NCBI GenBank assembly: GCA_965205225.1
Contig: CBDBFZ010000002.1
Coordinates: forward strand, 1,116,001-1,180,000
DNA: 64,000 bases
Direction: 5' to 3'
Source: Litorimonas sp965205225
GTDB taxonomy: Bacteria; Pseudomonadota; Alphaproteobacteria; Caulobacterales; Maricaulaceae
Numbering within the stretch: the stretch's first letter is position 1; each line of letters opens with the position of its first letter. This document shows positions 52,259 to 62,704 of the stretch, one piece after another. Under the pieces are notes generated by a model. That model did no database searches. It was not told the DNA's origin and saw only the letters and a list, made by a program, of their open reading frames with translations. A program made the translations under genes and the position numbers.

Positions 52259-53815
52259 ATGGTGGCTCGGATCAGCACGGTTGCATTTGAAGGTGCGGAT
52301 GCGCGCCGGGTGGATGTGCAGGTGCAGGTCGGGACGGCGTCGCGGCCATATTTCGCTATAGTGGGTCTGGCCGACAAGGCTGTGGCAGAGAGCCGCGAGA
52401 GAGTGATGTCGGCCTTCGCCTCGCTTGGCCTGTCGCTGCATGGCAAGCGCGTGACGGTCAATCTGGCACCAGCTGATTTGCCCAAGGAAGGTGCGCATTA
52501 TGATTTGCCGATTGCGCTCGGTTTAATGGGCGCACTGGGCGTGGTCCCGCCCGATGAGATCGATGGCTATGCCGCCATCGGTGAACTGGCGCTCGACGGA
52601 ACATTGGCAGCAGTGCCTGGCGCTCTACCAGCTGCGGTCATGGCGAACAGCCACGACCTCGGTCTGATCTGCCCTGAGCCCAACGGGGCAGAAGCGGCGT
52701 GGGCAGGGGACCTACCTCTGCTCGCGCCGCATACGCTTATTGCGCTGATCAACCATTTCAAGGGGACGCAGGTGCTGGCCCGCCCGGAAGCCGGGCAGTT
52801 ACTGGATAATAGCGACCACATTCCGGATCTGCGCGATGTGCGCGGGCAGGAATCTGCCAAGCGGGCCCTGGAAATCTGCGCAGCTGGGGGTCACAATTTG
52901 CTTATGGTCGGCCCGCCGGGCTCCGGTAAATCCATGCTGGCCGAACGTCTGCCCGGATTACTCCCGCCACTAGATGCGCGCGAATTGCTTGATGTGTCGA
53001 TGGTTCATTCGGTCGCGGGTTTGCTGGAACGCGGCGCGCTGACCCGGGCGAGGCCGTTTCGGGTACCTCATCATTCGGCGTCCATGGCGGCGCTGGTTGG
53101 AGGCGGTGCCAAAGCCCGTCCGGGCGAAGCCTCACTGGCGCATCGCGGCGTATTGTTCCTGGACGAATTGCCGGAATTTGCGCCGCAAGTGCTCGACAGT
53201 CTTCGGCAGCCATTGGAGACGGGCAAGATTGCCGTTGCGCGGGCCAATGCACACATCACCTATCCGGCGCGTTTTCAACTGGTTGCAGCGATGAATCCCT
53301 GCCGTTGCGGCACGGCGGGTGCCGACGGTATTGCCTGTCACCGCGGCGTTCGCTGTGCAGCGGATTATCAGGCGCGTGTCTCCGGGCCATTCATGGACAG
53401 GATCGATATTCAGATTGACGTCCCCGCCGTCACACCGGCGGACCTGACCTTGCCGCCCGCTGTTGAAGGAACCGCACAGATCGCCGCCCGCGTCGCGAAT
53501 GCGCGAACCATTCAGATGGACCGCAATGATGGGATCACTAATACGGAGCTTCCGCAAGCCCGACTCGATATTGTGGCTGAACCGGATGCGGAGGGGCTCC
53601 GACTGTTGGTTCAGGCCGCTGAAACCTTGAGCTTGACTGCGCGATGCTATCACCGAACGCTGCGTGTGGCCCGCACGCTCGCCGATCTAGCCGGGTCTGA
53701 GCGGGTTCACAGGCTGCATATTGCCGAAGCCTTGTCCCACCGCCGGGACCGTTGTCCAACGACGCCCGTCTCCATGTCTGGTCATCGCGGTACCCGCAAT
53801 CCGCTCTACCGATAA
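52259..53815 (+). CDS. YifB/ComM-family Mg-chelatase-like AAA+ ATPase
   Basis: 518 residues. N-terminal S5-like domain starting MVARISTVAFEGADARRVDV, with FAIVGLADKAVAESRERV. Walker A GPPGSGKSMLAERLPGLLPP at ~217, Walker B VLFLDELPEF, the zinc-type stretch MNPCRCGTAG, and a C-terminal helical domain (LSLTARCYHRTLRVARTLAD). ComM acts as a branch-migration helicase in natural transformation. The orthology fits, but function here is untested. Confidence 0.9.
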   Translation: MVARISTVAFEGADARRVDVQVQVGTASRPYFAIVGLADKAVAESRERVMSAFASLGLSLHGKRVTVNLAPADLPKEGAHYDLPIALGLMGALGVVPPDEIDGYAAIGELALDGTLAAVPGALPAAVMANSHDLGLICPEPNGAEAAWAGDLPLLAPHTLIALINHFKGTQVLARPEAGQLLDNSDHIPDLRDVRGQESAKRALEICAAGGHNLLMVGPPGSGKSMLAERLPGLLPPLDARELLDVSMVHSVAGLLERGALTRARPFRVPHHSASMAALVGGGAKARPGEASLAHRGVLFLDELPEFAPQVLDSLRQPLETGKIAVARANAHITYPARFQLVAAMNPCRCGTAGADGIACHRGVRCAADYQARVSGPFMDRIDIQIDVPAVTPADLTLPPAVEGTAQIAARVANARTIQMDRNDGITNTELPQARLDIVAEPDAEGLRLLVQAAETLSLTARCYHRTLRVARTLADLAGSERVHRLHIAEALSHRRDRCPTTPVSMSGHRGTRNPLYR

Positions 53816-53979
53816 TCATCCGGAGTAAGCCTCTATGTGAGAGGTTTTCTGGCCCGGACGAACTCTCTTAACCTTGGCTACATTTTTTCGCGCCCGGGTA
53901 AGATGAAATTAAGGTTGTTTCGACAGTTTCCAAGCCCAGATTGGGTGCCTTTGCTGCGATCGGTCTGAGTGAGGACTGT

Positions 53980-54708
53980 GATGAACCGATCGCCGGACGA
54001 TATCTTCGCTGCCCAGTTCTAGGCTTGGCTTGATCTCGCGGTGAAGCGGGATGCGCAGGGTCATGTCCTGTTTGTGAACGCGACCTTCCTTTATCTGTTT
54101 GGCGGTAGCGTCGAGGCATGGCGCGGCCAGATCGTTCAGGGTTTTGGATGGCCCCGCAATCCCAGGCACCACAGCTCACAGTAGAGCCAACCGCGCGCGA
54201 TTTTGAACGCCGCGAGCTTCCGATCGAAAATGATGAAGCCGTTCTCGGCAATAATTAGCGCGATGCCGTCATTGCCAAAGCAGTTGGCGGGTTTGAGGAC
54301 AATGATGCGTCAATCATGCAACAGGGCGGGGAAGTCTCCAATGCGCAGAGGGCCGACGGTATACGGATTTTCTAGCTGAGGATAATGTCATCAACGCGCT
54401 GTTGACCTGCACGCTGCTAAAAGTTGATGGGCATACGGTTGACACGGTCGAAGACGGCATGCTCGCCGTCGAAGCGATTAAGACGCAGAATTACGACATG
54501 ATTTTCATGGATATGCGGATGCCGAATATGGACGGGCTGGAAGCGACTCGAAAAATTCGCGGGCTGTCCACTGTGTCGAAGGATCTACCGATTGTTGCAC
54601 TGACGGCCAACACATTTGATGATGACCGCAATGCCTGGATTCCGGCACGAATAACTTCGTGACCAAACCTATCAGCGCCGAGGAACTGTCCGAGATGGTC
54701 GTGCGCTG
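53980..54708 (+). pseudogene. Decayed PAS / receiver signalling protein
   Basis: Fragments in several frames: DLAVKRDAQGHVLFVNATFL (PAS-like), then from ~54380 a receiver domain EDNVINALLTCTLLKVDGHT, YDMIFMDMRMPNMDGLEATR with phospho-Asp, and IVALTANTFDDDRNA. A frameshift near 54640 moves the end (NNFVTKPISAEELSEMVV) to another frame. The histidine kinase core is not seen. The gap 53816-53979 shows no gene. Confidence 0.7.
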
Positions 54709-54747
54709 AACCGGCACTTAGGAACAGCAACAGATGGCTAGCTAAGC

Positions 54748-56910
54748 TCAGGCCCTATTAATTTGTGTTTTTAAGCGAATGGTGATTCAGAGTGTCAAAG
54801 GAGTTTTTCCATGTCTTATTTGTTCTGGTTGTCTGAAGCGCAGATGTCGAAGATCGAGCCTTTCTTTCCGCTGGCGCATGGTGCGGCTTCGTGTTGATGA
54901 TCGGAAGGTAATTTCCGGGATTATCTTTGTTCTGAAAAATGGTCTGCCTTGGCGCGATGCACCCTTGTGAGTATGGGCCTCATAAGACCCTTTACAACCG
55001 CTTTCGTCGCTGGACCGAGATGGGCGTTTTCGACAAGATTTTAGCTATCTGACGGCAGATAATGGCCCACCAGATACACTCATGATCGATGCCACTTACC
55101 TCAAAACCCATCGCACGGCGTCAAGCCTCTTAAAAGGGGGATACTTCCCCGTCACATCGGGCGCACTAAAGGCGGCCTGAACACAAAGCTACACGCTGTG
55201 TGCGATGGAATGGGCCGTCCGATCGCCCTATGTCTAACAGCGGGTCAGACCTCAGACCATCTGGACACCTCGAAGAACAGGGTTTTGGGGCCAGTATAGA
55301 GGCGAATTTTATAATCGGCTCTCAGGTCAGGCTTCATAGAGTGACGAATGCGTGTCCACAGGCGTATTTTGGCATGATTTTGGCCCGCATAAGTGGGGGG
55401 ATCCGGATTTTGAACAGAATCAGGCTATGGGCTGTCGTCGCTCATGGAAAACGAGGCGGCGGAAGTTGTAGCTTAGCTTGGCCATGGTGATCCGGCCAGC
55501 GGCCCTGGCCTGGCCGATTGAGCGGATCGTGATCGCCATCGGCCCTTTCTCATATCCGAAGACATGTTCAACACAGGCACGGATGGAGGAGCGGGTCGCA
55601 TTGCCGCGCCGAATGTGCTTTGCCATCGGTTTACCGCGGGGCTTCTTTCGATGGATGTTTGAACGATAGCCCTGCGCTTTCAGCCAGGCTTCGTTTTTGG
55701 CTGAGCGATAAGCTGTATCCGCCCAAACAGACTTTGAGCTGTTGGTGGCATCCAGAACCGATGTCAGTTCGTGCCCATCATAGCGGGCCGCATGGGTACA
55801 GGTCTCTCCCCGGACAAAGCGCCATTTCCGGTCAATACTGATATGGTTCTTGTACCCAAAGTGAGGGATGGAAATGTCGACAAGGCCTGCGTCCTGTTCC
55901 CCTTCTGCGGTCTTTCGCGCCCTGGAATAGCTGACCACCGCTCGTGCGTCGGTGTCTTTCTGTGCGGCCCTGGCAGGATCGCCCGCGCCAGATAGCGGAC
56001 GCGCTTTCACCCGCCCTGGCCCGCTCTTTCTCTTCTTTCTTCATCCGTTGGCGCGGCGCTGACACCAAAGTGGCATCCACGATCTGACCTCCCGTGGGTT
56101 TGTAGCCGCGCTTGCAGAGTTGCTCTTCAAAAGCGGCAAACAGAGATTTGAAAGCACCAGACTGGGTCAGCTTTTCCTGGGTCAGCTTTTCACGGAACAG
56201 CCAAATCGTCTTTTGGTCCGGGGTCGGTTCACCGATCTCAAACCTCAGAAACCGCAGCCAACTTAAACGATCCCGGATCAGAAATTCCATCCCTTCATCA
56301 CTCAGATTGTGCATCGACGCCAGAACAAGCACCTTGAACATCGTGACCGGATCATAGGGTGGCCGACCGCCCTTGGCGCGAACACCATAACCGAGGGCTT
56401 CCATCAGAACAGTTCGGAAAGCCTCAAAGTCCACATGACGCTCCAGCGCTTCAAGCGGATCACCTGTCGCCGATAAGCGAGCAAGATGATCCGACAAGTC
56501 AAACAATCCAGGCGCGTGCATCATAAAATCCTCCCAAAACCAGTAAATCAGATCACACCACAAAATGCATGGTTTTTAGAGGCCTCCATCTTGGTGCGAA
56601 AATCCTTTATCCTGTTCTGCCCGATGGGCCGGACATCACACTGATCGGTGATAAGGGCTATGACTCTGATGATTATCGTGTGGCCCTAAGGGCTAAAGGT
56701 ATCACGGCCAGCATTCCGCCGCGAAAGGGGCGCAACTCTCCCGCTTCATTCTGTAAAATACAATATAACAACGCCATAAGGTCGAAACCATGTTCGGGCG
56801 GCTCAAAGATTGGCGACGCATTGCAACACGATATGATCGACGGGCCGATATCTTCATGGCCGCAATCACAATCGCAGTCATCGTCACATATTGGATTTAA
56901 TGAGTCCTGA
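54748..56910 (+). mobile_element. IS5-family element (second type), copy 2, carrying a nested IS
   Basis: Ends TCAGGCCCTATTAA and, inverted, TTAATGAGTCCTGA. Broken transposase: MSYLFWLSEAQMSKIEPFFP, VISGIIFVLKNGLPWRDAP, MIDATYLKTHRTASSLLK, LNTKLHAVCDGMGRPIALCL, then after the nested IS LGAKILYPVLPDGPDITLIG and the C-terminal YDRRADIFMAAI region. Several frameshifts, so inactive. A second IS5-group element is inserted at 55263-56587. Confidence 0.85.
55263..56587 (-). mobile_element. IS5-group element nested in another IS, 1325 bp
   Basis: Ends GGACACCTC and GAGGCCTCC (imperfect inverted repeats), flanked by ATCT (55259-55262 and 56588-56591). The minus-strand transposase reads MHAPGLFDLSDHLARLSATG, GRPPYDPVTMFKVLVLASMH and PTPDQKTIWLFREKLTQ, with a 15-base tandem duplication (EKLTQ twice). 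A frameshift near 55990 moves the second half (VSYSRARKTAEGEQDAGLVD, HVFGYEKGPMAI) to a new frame. Inactive. Confidence 0.88.
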
Positions 56911-56915
56911 GCCTA

Positions 56916-57777
56916 GGTCGTAGTGAAGAATTAATCATTTGAGCCAGATCTTGATAGCTGCGATATAGACGAAGCCCATATAGTTTTGGATATGCTTGTC
57001 ATATCGCGTAGCCACACGCCGGAACTGTTTGAGATAGCCAAAGAAACGCTCGACAATATTACGTTCCTTATACAAAGCCATATCAGTTTGCCTTGGCTTG
57101 CGCGCATTTTTCCGGGACGGAATAACGGGCATAGCCCCGCTCTCATTCACCGCGTCTATAACGCACCGGCCATCATAGCCCTTATCCGCCAAGACATGAT
57201 CCGCCTTAAACCCTGCCAATAAGGCGGCGGCTTGCGTCATTTCGCTACAATGCCCGCCCGTTGCTATCAGGCGCAGAGGTAAACCCAATGCATCTGTCAG
57301 CCCATGTATTTTTGTCGTCAGGCCGCCCTTGGAACGTCCCCCCCTGGAACGCCCCAATGCGTGGGCATCAGGCCCCCTTTTTTATGCCGCGCCCCGGCCG
57401 CTTGGGCATGCGCCCGCACAATTGTGGCATCCATCATCAGCCACTCTTGATCAGCGTGGGTGCGCAAGGCCTTAAAGACATCTTCTAAAACCCCGGCCTC
57501 AACCCAGAGATAATAACGCCGTTTGACACTGTCAAAACGCCCGAACCGTTCGGGTAAATCGCGCCAACGCCCGCCCGAACGGGCCATCCACAACAAAGCA
57601 TCAATGAAAAGCCTGTTATTAGCGTTGCGACCCCGTTTCCCTGTGCTCCCATAAGGCAAATAAGGCTTTAAACGACTCCATTGTTCATCCGTAAGTTCCT
57701 GATAACCAGACATATGTGCGCTCCTGACAAAATGAAGGAACATTATAGAAAATAAAAGGTAATGCTTCACTACAGCC
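56916..57777 (-). mobile_element. IS5-family (IS427-like) element, copy 3, 862 bp
   Basis: Same ends as copy 1, starting after CTA at 56913-56915. orfA 57318-57770 and orfB 56935-57357 on minus. The G run at the orfA/orfB overlap has seven G residues against six in copy 1. It is joined tail to head with copy 4, with only TA between (57778-57779). Confidence 0.92.
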
Positions 57778-57779
57778 TA

Positions 57780-58626
57780 GGTCGTAGAGAAGAATTAATC
57801 ATTTGAGCCAGATCTTGATAGCTGCGATATAGACGAAGCCCATATAGTTTTGGATATGCTTGTCATATCGCGTAGCCACACGCCGGAACTGTTTGAGATA
57901 GCCAAAGAAACGCTCGACAATATTACGTTCCTTATACAAAGCCATATCAGTTTGCCTTGGCTTGCGCGCATTTTTTCGGGACGGAATAACGGGCATAGCC
58001 CCGCTCTCATTCACCACGTCTATAACGCACCGGCCATCATAGCCCTTATCCGCCAAGACATGATCCGCCTTAAACCCTGCCAATAAGACGGCGGCTTGCG
58101 TCATTTCGCTACAATGCCCGCCCGTTGCTATCAGGCGCAGAGGTAAACCCAATGCATCTGTCAGCCCATGTATTTTTGTCGTCAGGCCGCCCTTGGAACG
58201 CCCCAATGCATGGGCATCAGGCCCCCTTTTTTATGCCGCGCTCCGGCCGCTTGGGCATGCGCCCGCACAATTGTGGCATCCATCATCAGCCACTCTTGAT
58301 CAGCGTGGGTGCGCAAGGCCTTAAAGACATCTTCTAAAACCCCGGCCTCAACCCAGAGATAATAACGCCGTTTGACACTGTCAAAACGCCCGAACCGTTC
58401 GGGTAAATCGCGCCAACGCCCGCCCGAACGGGCCATCCACAACAAAGCATCAATGAAAAGCCTGTTATTGGCGTTGCGACCCGGTTTCCCTGTGCTCCCA
58501 TAAGGCAAATAAGGCTTTAAACGGCTCCATTGTTCATCCGTAAGTTCCTGATAACCAGACATATGTGCGCTCCTGACAAAATGAAGGAACATTATAGAAA
58601 ATAAAAGTTAACTCTTCACTACAGCC
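57780..58626 (-). mobile_element. IS5-family (IS427-like) element, copy 4, 847 bp
   Basis: Begins GGTCGTAGAGAAG as in copy 1 and is flanked on the right by TA (58627-58628). orfA 58182-58592 and orfB 57799-58206 on minus. It has lost ~14 bases, including the G run at the frameshift region, and so may not make the fused transposase. In tandem with copy 3. Confidence 0.92.
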
Positions 58627-58698
58627 TAGAGCTTTTCGCCGCTGCGATTAACAGACTGGGTGCTTGCTCACGCCGCCGCGCCGGGGCAAGCGAGTTTC

Positions 58699-60039
58699 AT
58701 GAGCGATACGCCAACTCTCGCGACGCCGCCCAAGCGTGCCTTACCAGACATTTTTCAAAACTATCTGCGCCCACGCATGCTCGGGATGTTGTCGCTCGGC
58801 TTTGCCTCCGGCCTGCCCTACCTGCTCCTCTATTCGGAGCTGGCCTACTGGATGAAGAAAGAAGGCGTTGACCTGTCCGTTATTGGTTTCTTCGCCTGGA
58901 TTGGCCTCGCCTATACGCTGAAGGTCTTGTGGGCCCCTGTCGTGGACCGGCTGGAAATCCCCTGGTTGACGGTGCGAATGGGACATCGCCGATCATGGAT
59001 GCTCTTGGCCATCACCGGCACGGTGATCGGCCTGCTGGTGATCGCATCGGCCGATCCATCAACGTCGGTCAGGCCGCTCGTGATCGGTGCGGTGATCCTG
59101 GCGACCTCCGGGGCCACGCTTGATATATCAATCGATGCCTGGCGGATTGAAGCTGCTCCGACCGATGAGCAGACCAATATGGCGGCCAGCTACGTGCTGG
59201 GCTACCGGCTGGCCATCTGGGGCGCTGGCCTGTCCTATATTGTCGCGGGGTTGTTCAACTGGAACATTGCCTATCTCTTCATGGCCTCAGTGATGGCTCT
59301 GAATGGCTGTGTTGTGTTCTTCATTCAGGAGCCTGCGCGTGAAATTCGCAAACGCACCGCCAACGCCAAAGAGGCCATGCTGGAAAATATTGTCCGGCCT
59401 TTTTTCGGCTTTGTAGAGCGGCTAGGTCTCTGGACACCGATTGTATTTCTTCTGGTCGCAACCTATCTGATATCCGACAAGACAATGGGGCCAATGGCCA
59501 GACCCATGTATCAGGCAATCGGCTATACCGAAATTCAGGTCGGTCTTGTCCCGTCATTCTTTGGTCCTTGGCCCGTCATCATCGGGGGGTTTGTCGCCGG
59601 CGCCATCAGCCTCAGACTGGGCTTGGTGCGCTGCTTGCTGATCGGGTCTGCATTGATGGTCGTAACCAATGCCGCCTTTGCCTGGTTATCGACAGTAAGC
59701 GAGCCGAAGACTGTCTATCTGTTCGTGACGGTCGGGGCCGATAATCTTGCGGCTGGTTTCGCTGCGACGGTCTTTATCGCCTATCTTTCGTCCCTTTGCG
59801 ATTTGAAATTCGCGGCCACACAATATGCGTTTCTGTCCGCCATGTTCAATTTAATCGGGAAATCCATGTCCGGATTTACCGGCATGATCGCGGACAAAAT
59901 GGGATTTGAAGAGTTCTTCATATTTTCCGCCCTGCTCGGCGTGCCAGCGATTGTTCTGGCATTGATCCTGCTGTTCTTCGGCCCGGATAGCGCCAAGGGA
60001 ATTCGGCTCGAACAGGCCCTTGAGCCTTCAACCAATTAA
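58699..60039 (+). CDS. AmpG-type major facilitator permease
   Basis: 446 residues from ATG 58699; an in-frame ATG at 58660 is less likely. Twelve or so hydrophobic helices. AmpG-like entry LGMLSLGFASGLPYLLLYSE, then FAWIGLAYTLKVLWAPVVDR and GHRRSWMLLAITGTVIGL. AmpG imports anhydro-muropeptides for cell-wall recycling. The family match is good; the substrate is by homology. It ends 16 bases before the mutS start. Confidence 0.88.
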   Translation: MSDTPTLATPPKRALPDIFQNYLRPRMLGMLSLGFASGLPYLLLYSELAYWMKKEGVDLSVIGFFAWIGLAYTLKVLWAPVVDRLEIPWLTVRMGHRRSWMLLAITGTVIGLLVIASADPSTSVRPLVIGAVILATSGATLDISIDAWRIEAAPTDEQTNMAASYVLGYRLAIWGAGLSYIVAGLFNWNIAYLFMASVMALNGCVVFFIQEPAREIRKRTANAKEAMLENIVRPFFGFVERLGLWTPIVFLLVATYLISDKTMGPMARPMYQAIGYTEIQVGLVPSFFGPWPVIIGGFVAGAISLRLGLVRCLLIGSALMVVTNAAFAWLSTVSEPKTVYLFVTVGADNLAAGFAATVFIAYLSSLCDLKFAATQYAFLSAMFNLIGKSMSGFTGMIADKMGFEEFFIFSALLGVPAIVLALILLFFGPDSAKGIRLEQALEPSTN

Positions 60040-60055
60040 CGTCACAACCCTGACT

Positions 60056-62704
60056 ATGAGCGCCAAGACCGCCAACAAACCCACACCTATGATGGTGCAA
60101 TATCTCGCCATCAAGGAAGAGGTCGGGGAAGAGGCTCTGCTGTTCTACAGAATGGGTGATTTCTACGAACTGTTCTTCGATGATGCCGTGCGCGCCGCTG
60201 CTGCGCTGGACATCGCATTGACCAAACGCGGCAAACATGCGGAACAGGCGATCCCGATGTGCGGCGTGCCGGTCCACGCAGCAGAGACCTATCTCGCTCG
60301 TCTGATCAAGGCGGGCTTTCGCGTTGCAGTCTGCGAGCAGACGGAAGATCCGGCAAACGCGAAGAAACGTGGATCAAAATCCGTTGTGCGCCGCGAAGTC
60401 GTACGGTTGGTTACACCCGGCACCCTATCCGAAGACACGCTTCTTGATGCACGCGACGCCAATATTCTTGCCGCTGTCGTAACGGGACTCGCGGGCGATG
60501 CCGCCTTGGCTTGGGCCGATATTTCGGACGGCAGCTTCCACACCTGTGCTCTGTCCTCGGACGCTCTTCAGGCCGAAGTAACAGCGTTGCGCCCCTCTGA
60601 GTTGCTGATTCCTGAAATCCTCTATGCCGACTGGGCCGATCAGGGCCTGACCCTGACCCCGTTGGCACTGACCAAGTTTGATCGGCGCGCGGCAGAGCGG
60701 TTGCTGGGCGAACGCTTCGATGTCGCCTCTCTGGACGGGTTTGGCGATTTCTCACCAGAAGAGGTCCGCGCGGCTGGCGCCCTGGTCGATTATGTTGAAC
60801 TGACTCAGGCCGGGGACCGCGCCACGCTCGCTCCGCCTCAGCGAACAGTTCGGTCGGGTTGGTTATCCATCGACTCGGCAACGCGCGCGTCGCTGGAAAT
60901 CGACCGGACGCTGCAGGGCAAGCGCAATGGCAGTCTTCTGTCAGTGATTGACAGGACAATGACAGGGCCCGGCGCCCGATTGCTCGCGGCCAGGCTATCC
61001 CGGCCATTAATGGATGCAGCCTGCATCCGCGCGCGCCATGACGCCGTCTCGCAATTGCATGATGAAACGGACTGGCGCGCGGAGCTTCTGGAGCTGTTGA
61101 AAGCAACGGGCGATGCAGCACGCGCCTGTTCCCGGTTGTTGCTGGGCCGCGGCGGTCCACGCGATCTTTTGACAATTGGGGCTGCGATTGCCACAGGCGA
61201 AGCGATCAATGCGGGACTGGCTAAGCGGCCTTCGCTAACGCCCGTGGCTGCATTGGACGATCAGCTATCCGCTCTGTCGCTGGCGGACAAACCTCAGCTC
61301 GCTCAGCTTGCGCGCGATCTGTCCAAGGCCATTGTCGAAGACCCGCCTATGCAGGCGCGGGACGGCGGATTAGTTGCGCCGGGCTGGTCCGCTGAAATTG
61401 ATCGGCTTAGATCCCTGCGTGATGAGACGCGGCGGTCGGTTGCGGCCTTGCAGGGTAAGTATGCGTCTCTAACCGCAATTACCGCGCTCAAGATCAAGCA
61501 TAATAATGTCCTTGGCTATCATATCGAGGTCAGCCCCAAACATGCCGATACGATGCTGGGCCGTGATGATTTCATCCATCGGCAAACCCTGGTTTCGGGC
61601 GTGCGATTTACGACGCTCGACCTGTCCGCGCTCGACCGCGAGATTGCCGGGGCGGCGGATAAGGTCCGGGCCTTGGAGTTGGAAGCGTTCGAGCAGTTTC
61701 GTGCGCGGGTTGCAGATTTGGCTCAACCGATCCGCAATGTGGCGAACGCCCTAGCCGTGCTCGATGTGCATGCCGGTCTGGCGCTGTGGGCACTGGAGAG
61801 CGGCGCGATCAAACCGATCATTAATGAGGGGCTTACGCTCGACATAGAAGCCGGGCGGCATCCGGTTGTGGAGGCGGCTCTGGCCCGTCAGTCCGCAACG
61901 CGGTTTACGCCGAACGACACACAACTGGACGGGGCAGGCGGCGATGCGCCTCGTCTGGCGCTGATCACAGGTCCCAATATGGCCGGGAAATCGACCTATT
62001 TGCGCCAGACAGCCTTGATTATTCTGCTGGCACAGGCGGGCTCTTTTGTACCGGCAAAGAGTACGAAACTGGGTCTTGTGGATCGTCTGTTTTCTCGTGT
62101 CGGAGCGTCGGATGATCTATCGAAAGGACGCTCTACCTTCATGGTCGAAATGATCGAGACAGCGGCGATCCTTAATCAGGCGACAGAGCGCAGCTTTGTC
62201 ATTCTGGATGAGATTGGGCGCGGCACGGCAACCTTTGACGGTTTGTCCATTGCCTGGGCCTCGGTCGAACATCTTCATGCTGTTAATCGGTGCCGGACGC
62301 TGTTCGCGACCCATTATAACGAATTGACTGAACTGGTGACCTCGCTTGACGGGGCGCAGAATTTCTCCTTGCGCGCCCGAGAGCATGAGGGCGAGTTGAT
62401 CTTTCTGCACGATATCAAAGAGGGCGCGGCTGATCGGTCCTACGGTATTCAGGTCGCAAAACTGGCCGGGCTGCCGCCCGCGGCTGTTGCGCGGGCGCGG
62501 GCTGTGCTGGATCGATTGGAAGCAGATGGCACTGACCTCGGCGTGGGTGACCTGCCGCTGTTTAATGCGGCCCCGCCAGCACCCCAGCCCCAAGCCAGTG
62601 TCGTGGAAGATGCGCTTGCGACCATCGACGCGGACACGCTATCGCCGCGCGACGCACTGGATTTACTCTATGCGCTGAAACAGAAATTGCAGCCGAAGGC
62701 CTGA
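60056..62704 (+). CDS. mutS: DNA mismatch-repair protein MutS
   Basis: 882 residues from ATG 60056; the frame is open upstream into ampG. Mismatch-recognition motif FYRMGDFYELFFDDA near residue ~30, lever and clamp domains, Walker A GPNMAGKSTYLRQ at ~639, Walker B FVILDEIGRGTATFDGLS, and TLFATHYNELTEL. Full length. The stop overlaps glnD by one base (TGATG). Confidence 0.97.
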   Translation: MSAKTANKPTPMMVQYLAIKEEVGEEALLFYRMGDFYELFFDDAVRAAAALDIALTKRGKHAEQAIPMCGVPVHAAETYLARLIKAGFRVAVCEQTEDPANAKKRGSKSVVRREVVRLVTPGTLSEDTLLDARDANILAAVVTGLAGDAALAWADISDGSFHTCALSSDALQAEVTALRPSELLIPEILYADWADQGLTLTPLALTKFDRRAAERLLGERFDVASLDGFGDFSPEEVRAAGALVDYVELTQAGDRATLAPPQRTVRSGWLSIDSATRASLEIDRTLQGKRNGSLLSVIDRTMTGPGARLLAARLSRPLMDAACIRARHDAVSQLHDETDWRAELLELLKATGDAARACSRLLLGRGGPRDLLTIGAAIATGEAINAGLAKRPSLTPVAALDDQLSALSLADKPQLAQLARDLSKAIVEDPPMQARDGGLVAPGWSAEIDRLRSLRDETRRSVAALQGKYASLTAITALKIKHNNVLGYHIEVSPKHADTMLGRDDFIHRQTLVSGVRFTTLDLSALDREIAGAADKVRALELEAFEQFRARVADLAQPIRNVANALAVLDVHAGLALWALESGAIKPIINEGLTLDIEAGRHPVVEAALARQSATRFTPNDTQLDGAGGDAPRLALITGPNMAGKSTYLRQTALIILLAQAGSFVPAKSTKLGLVDRLFSRVGASDDLSKGRSTFMVEMIETAAILNQATERSFVILDEIGRGTATFDGLSIAWASVEHLHAVNRCRTLFATHYNELTELVTSLDGAQNFSLRAREHEGELIFLHDIKEGAADRSYGIQVAKLAGLPPAAVARARAVLDRLEADGTDLGVGDLPLFNAAPPAPQPQASVVEDALATIDADTLSPRDALDLLYALKQKLQPKA

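Noticed and set aside
36400..58640. Single composite transposon spanning the IS-rich zone
   Set aside because: IS copies are of several families and orientations, and core genes such as lepA lie between them; no matching outer pair with a target duplication was found.
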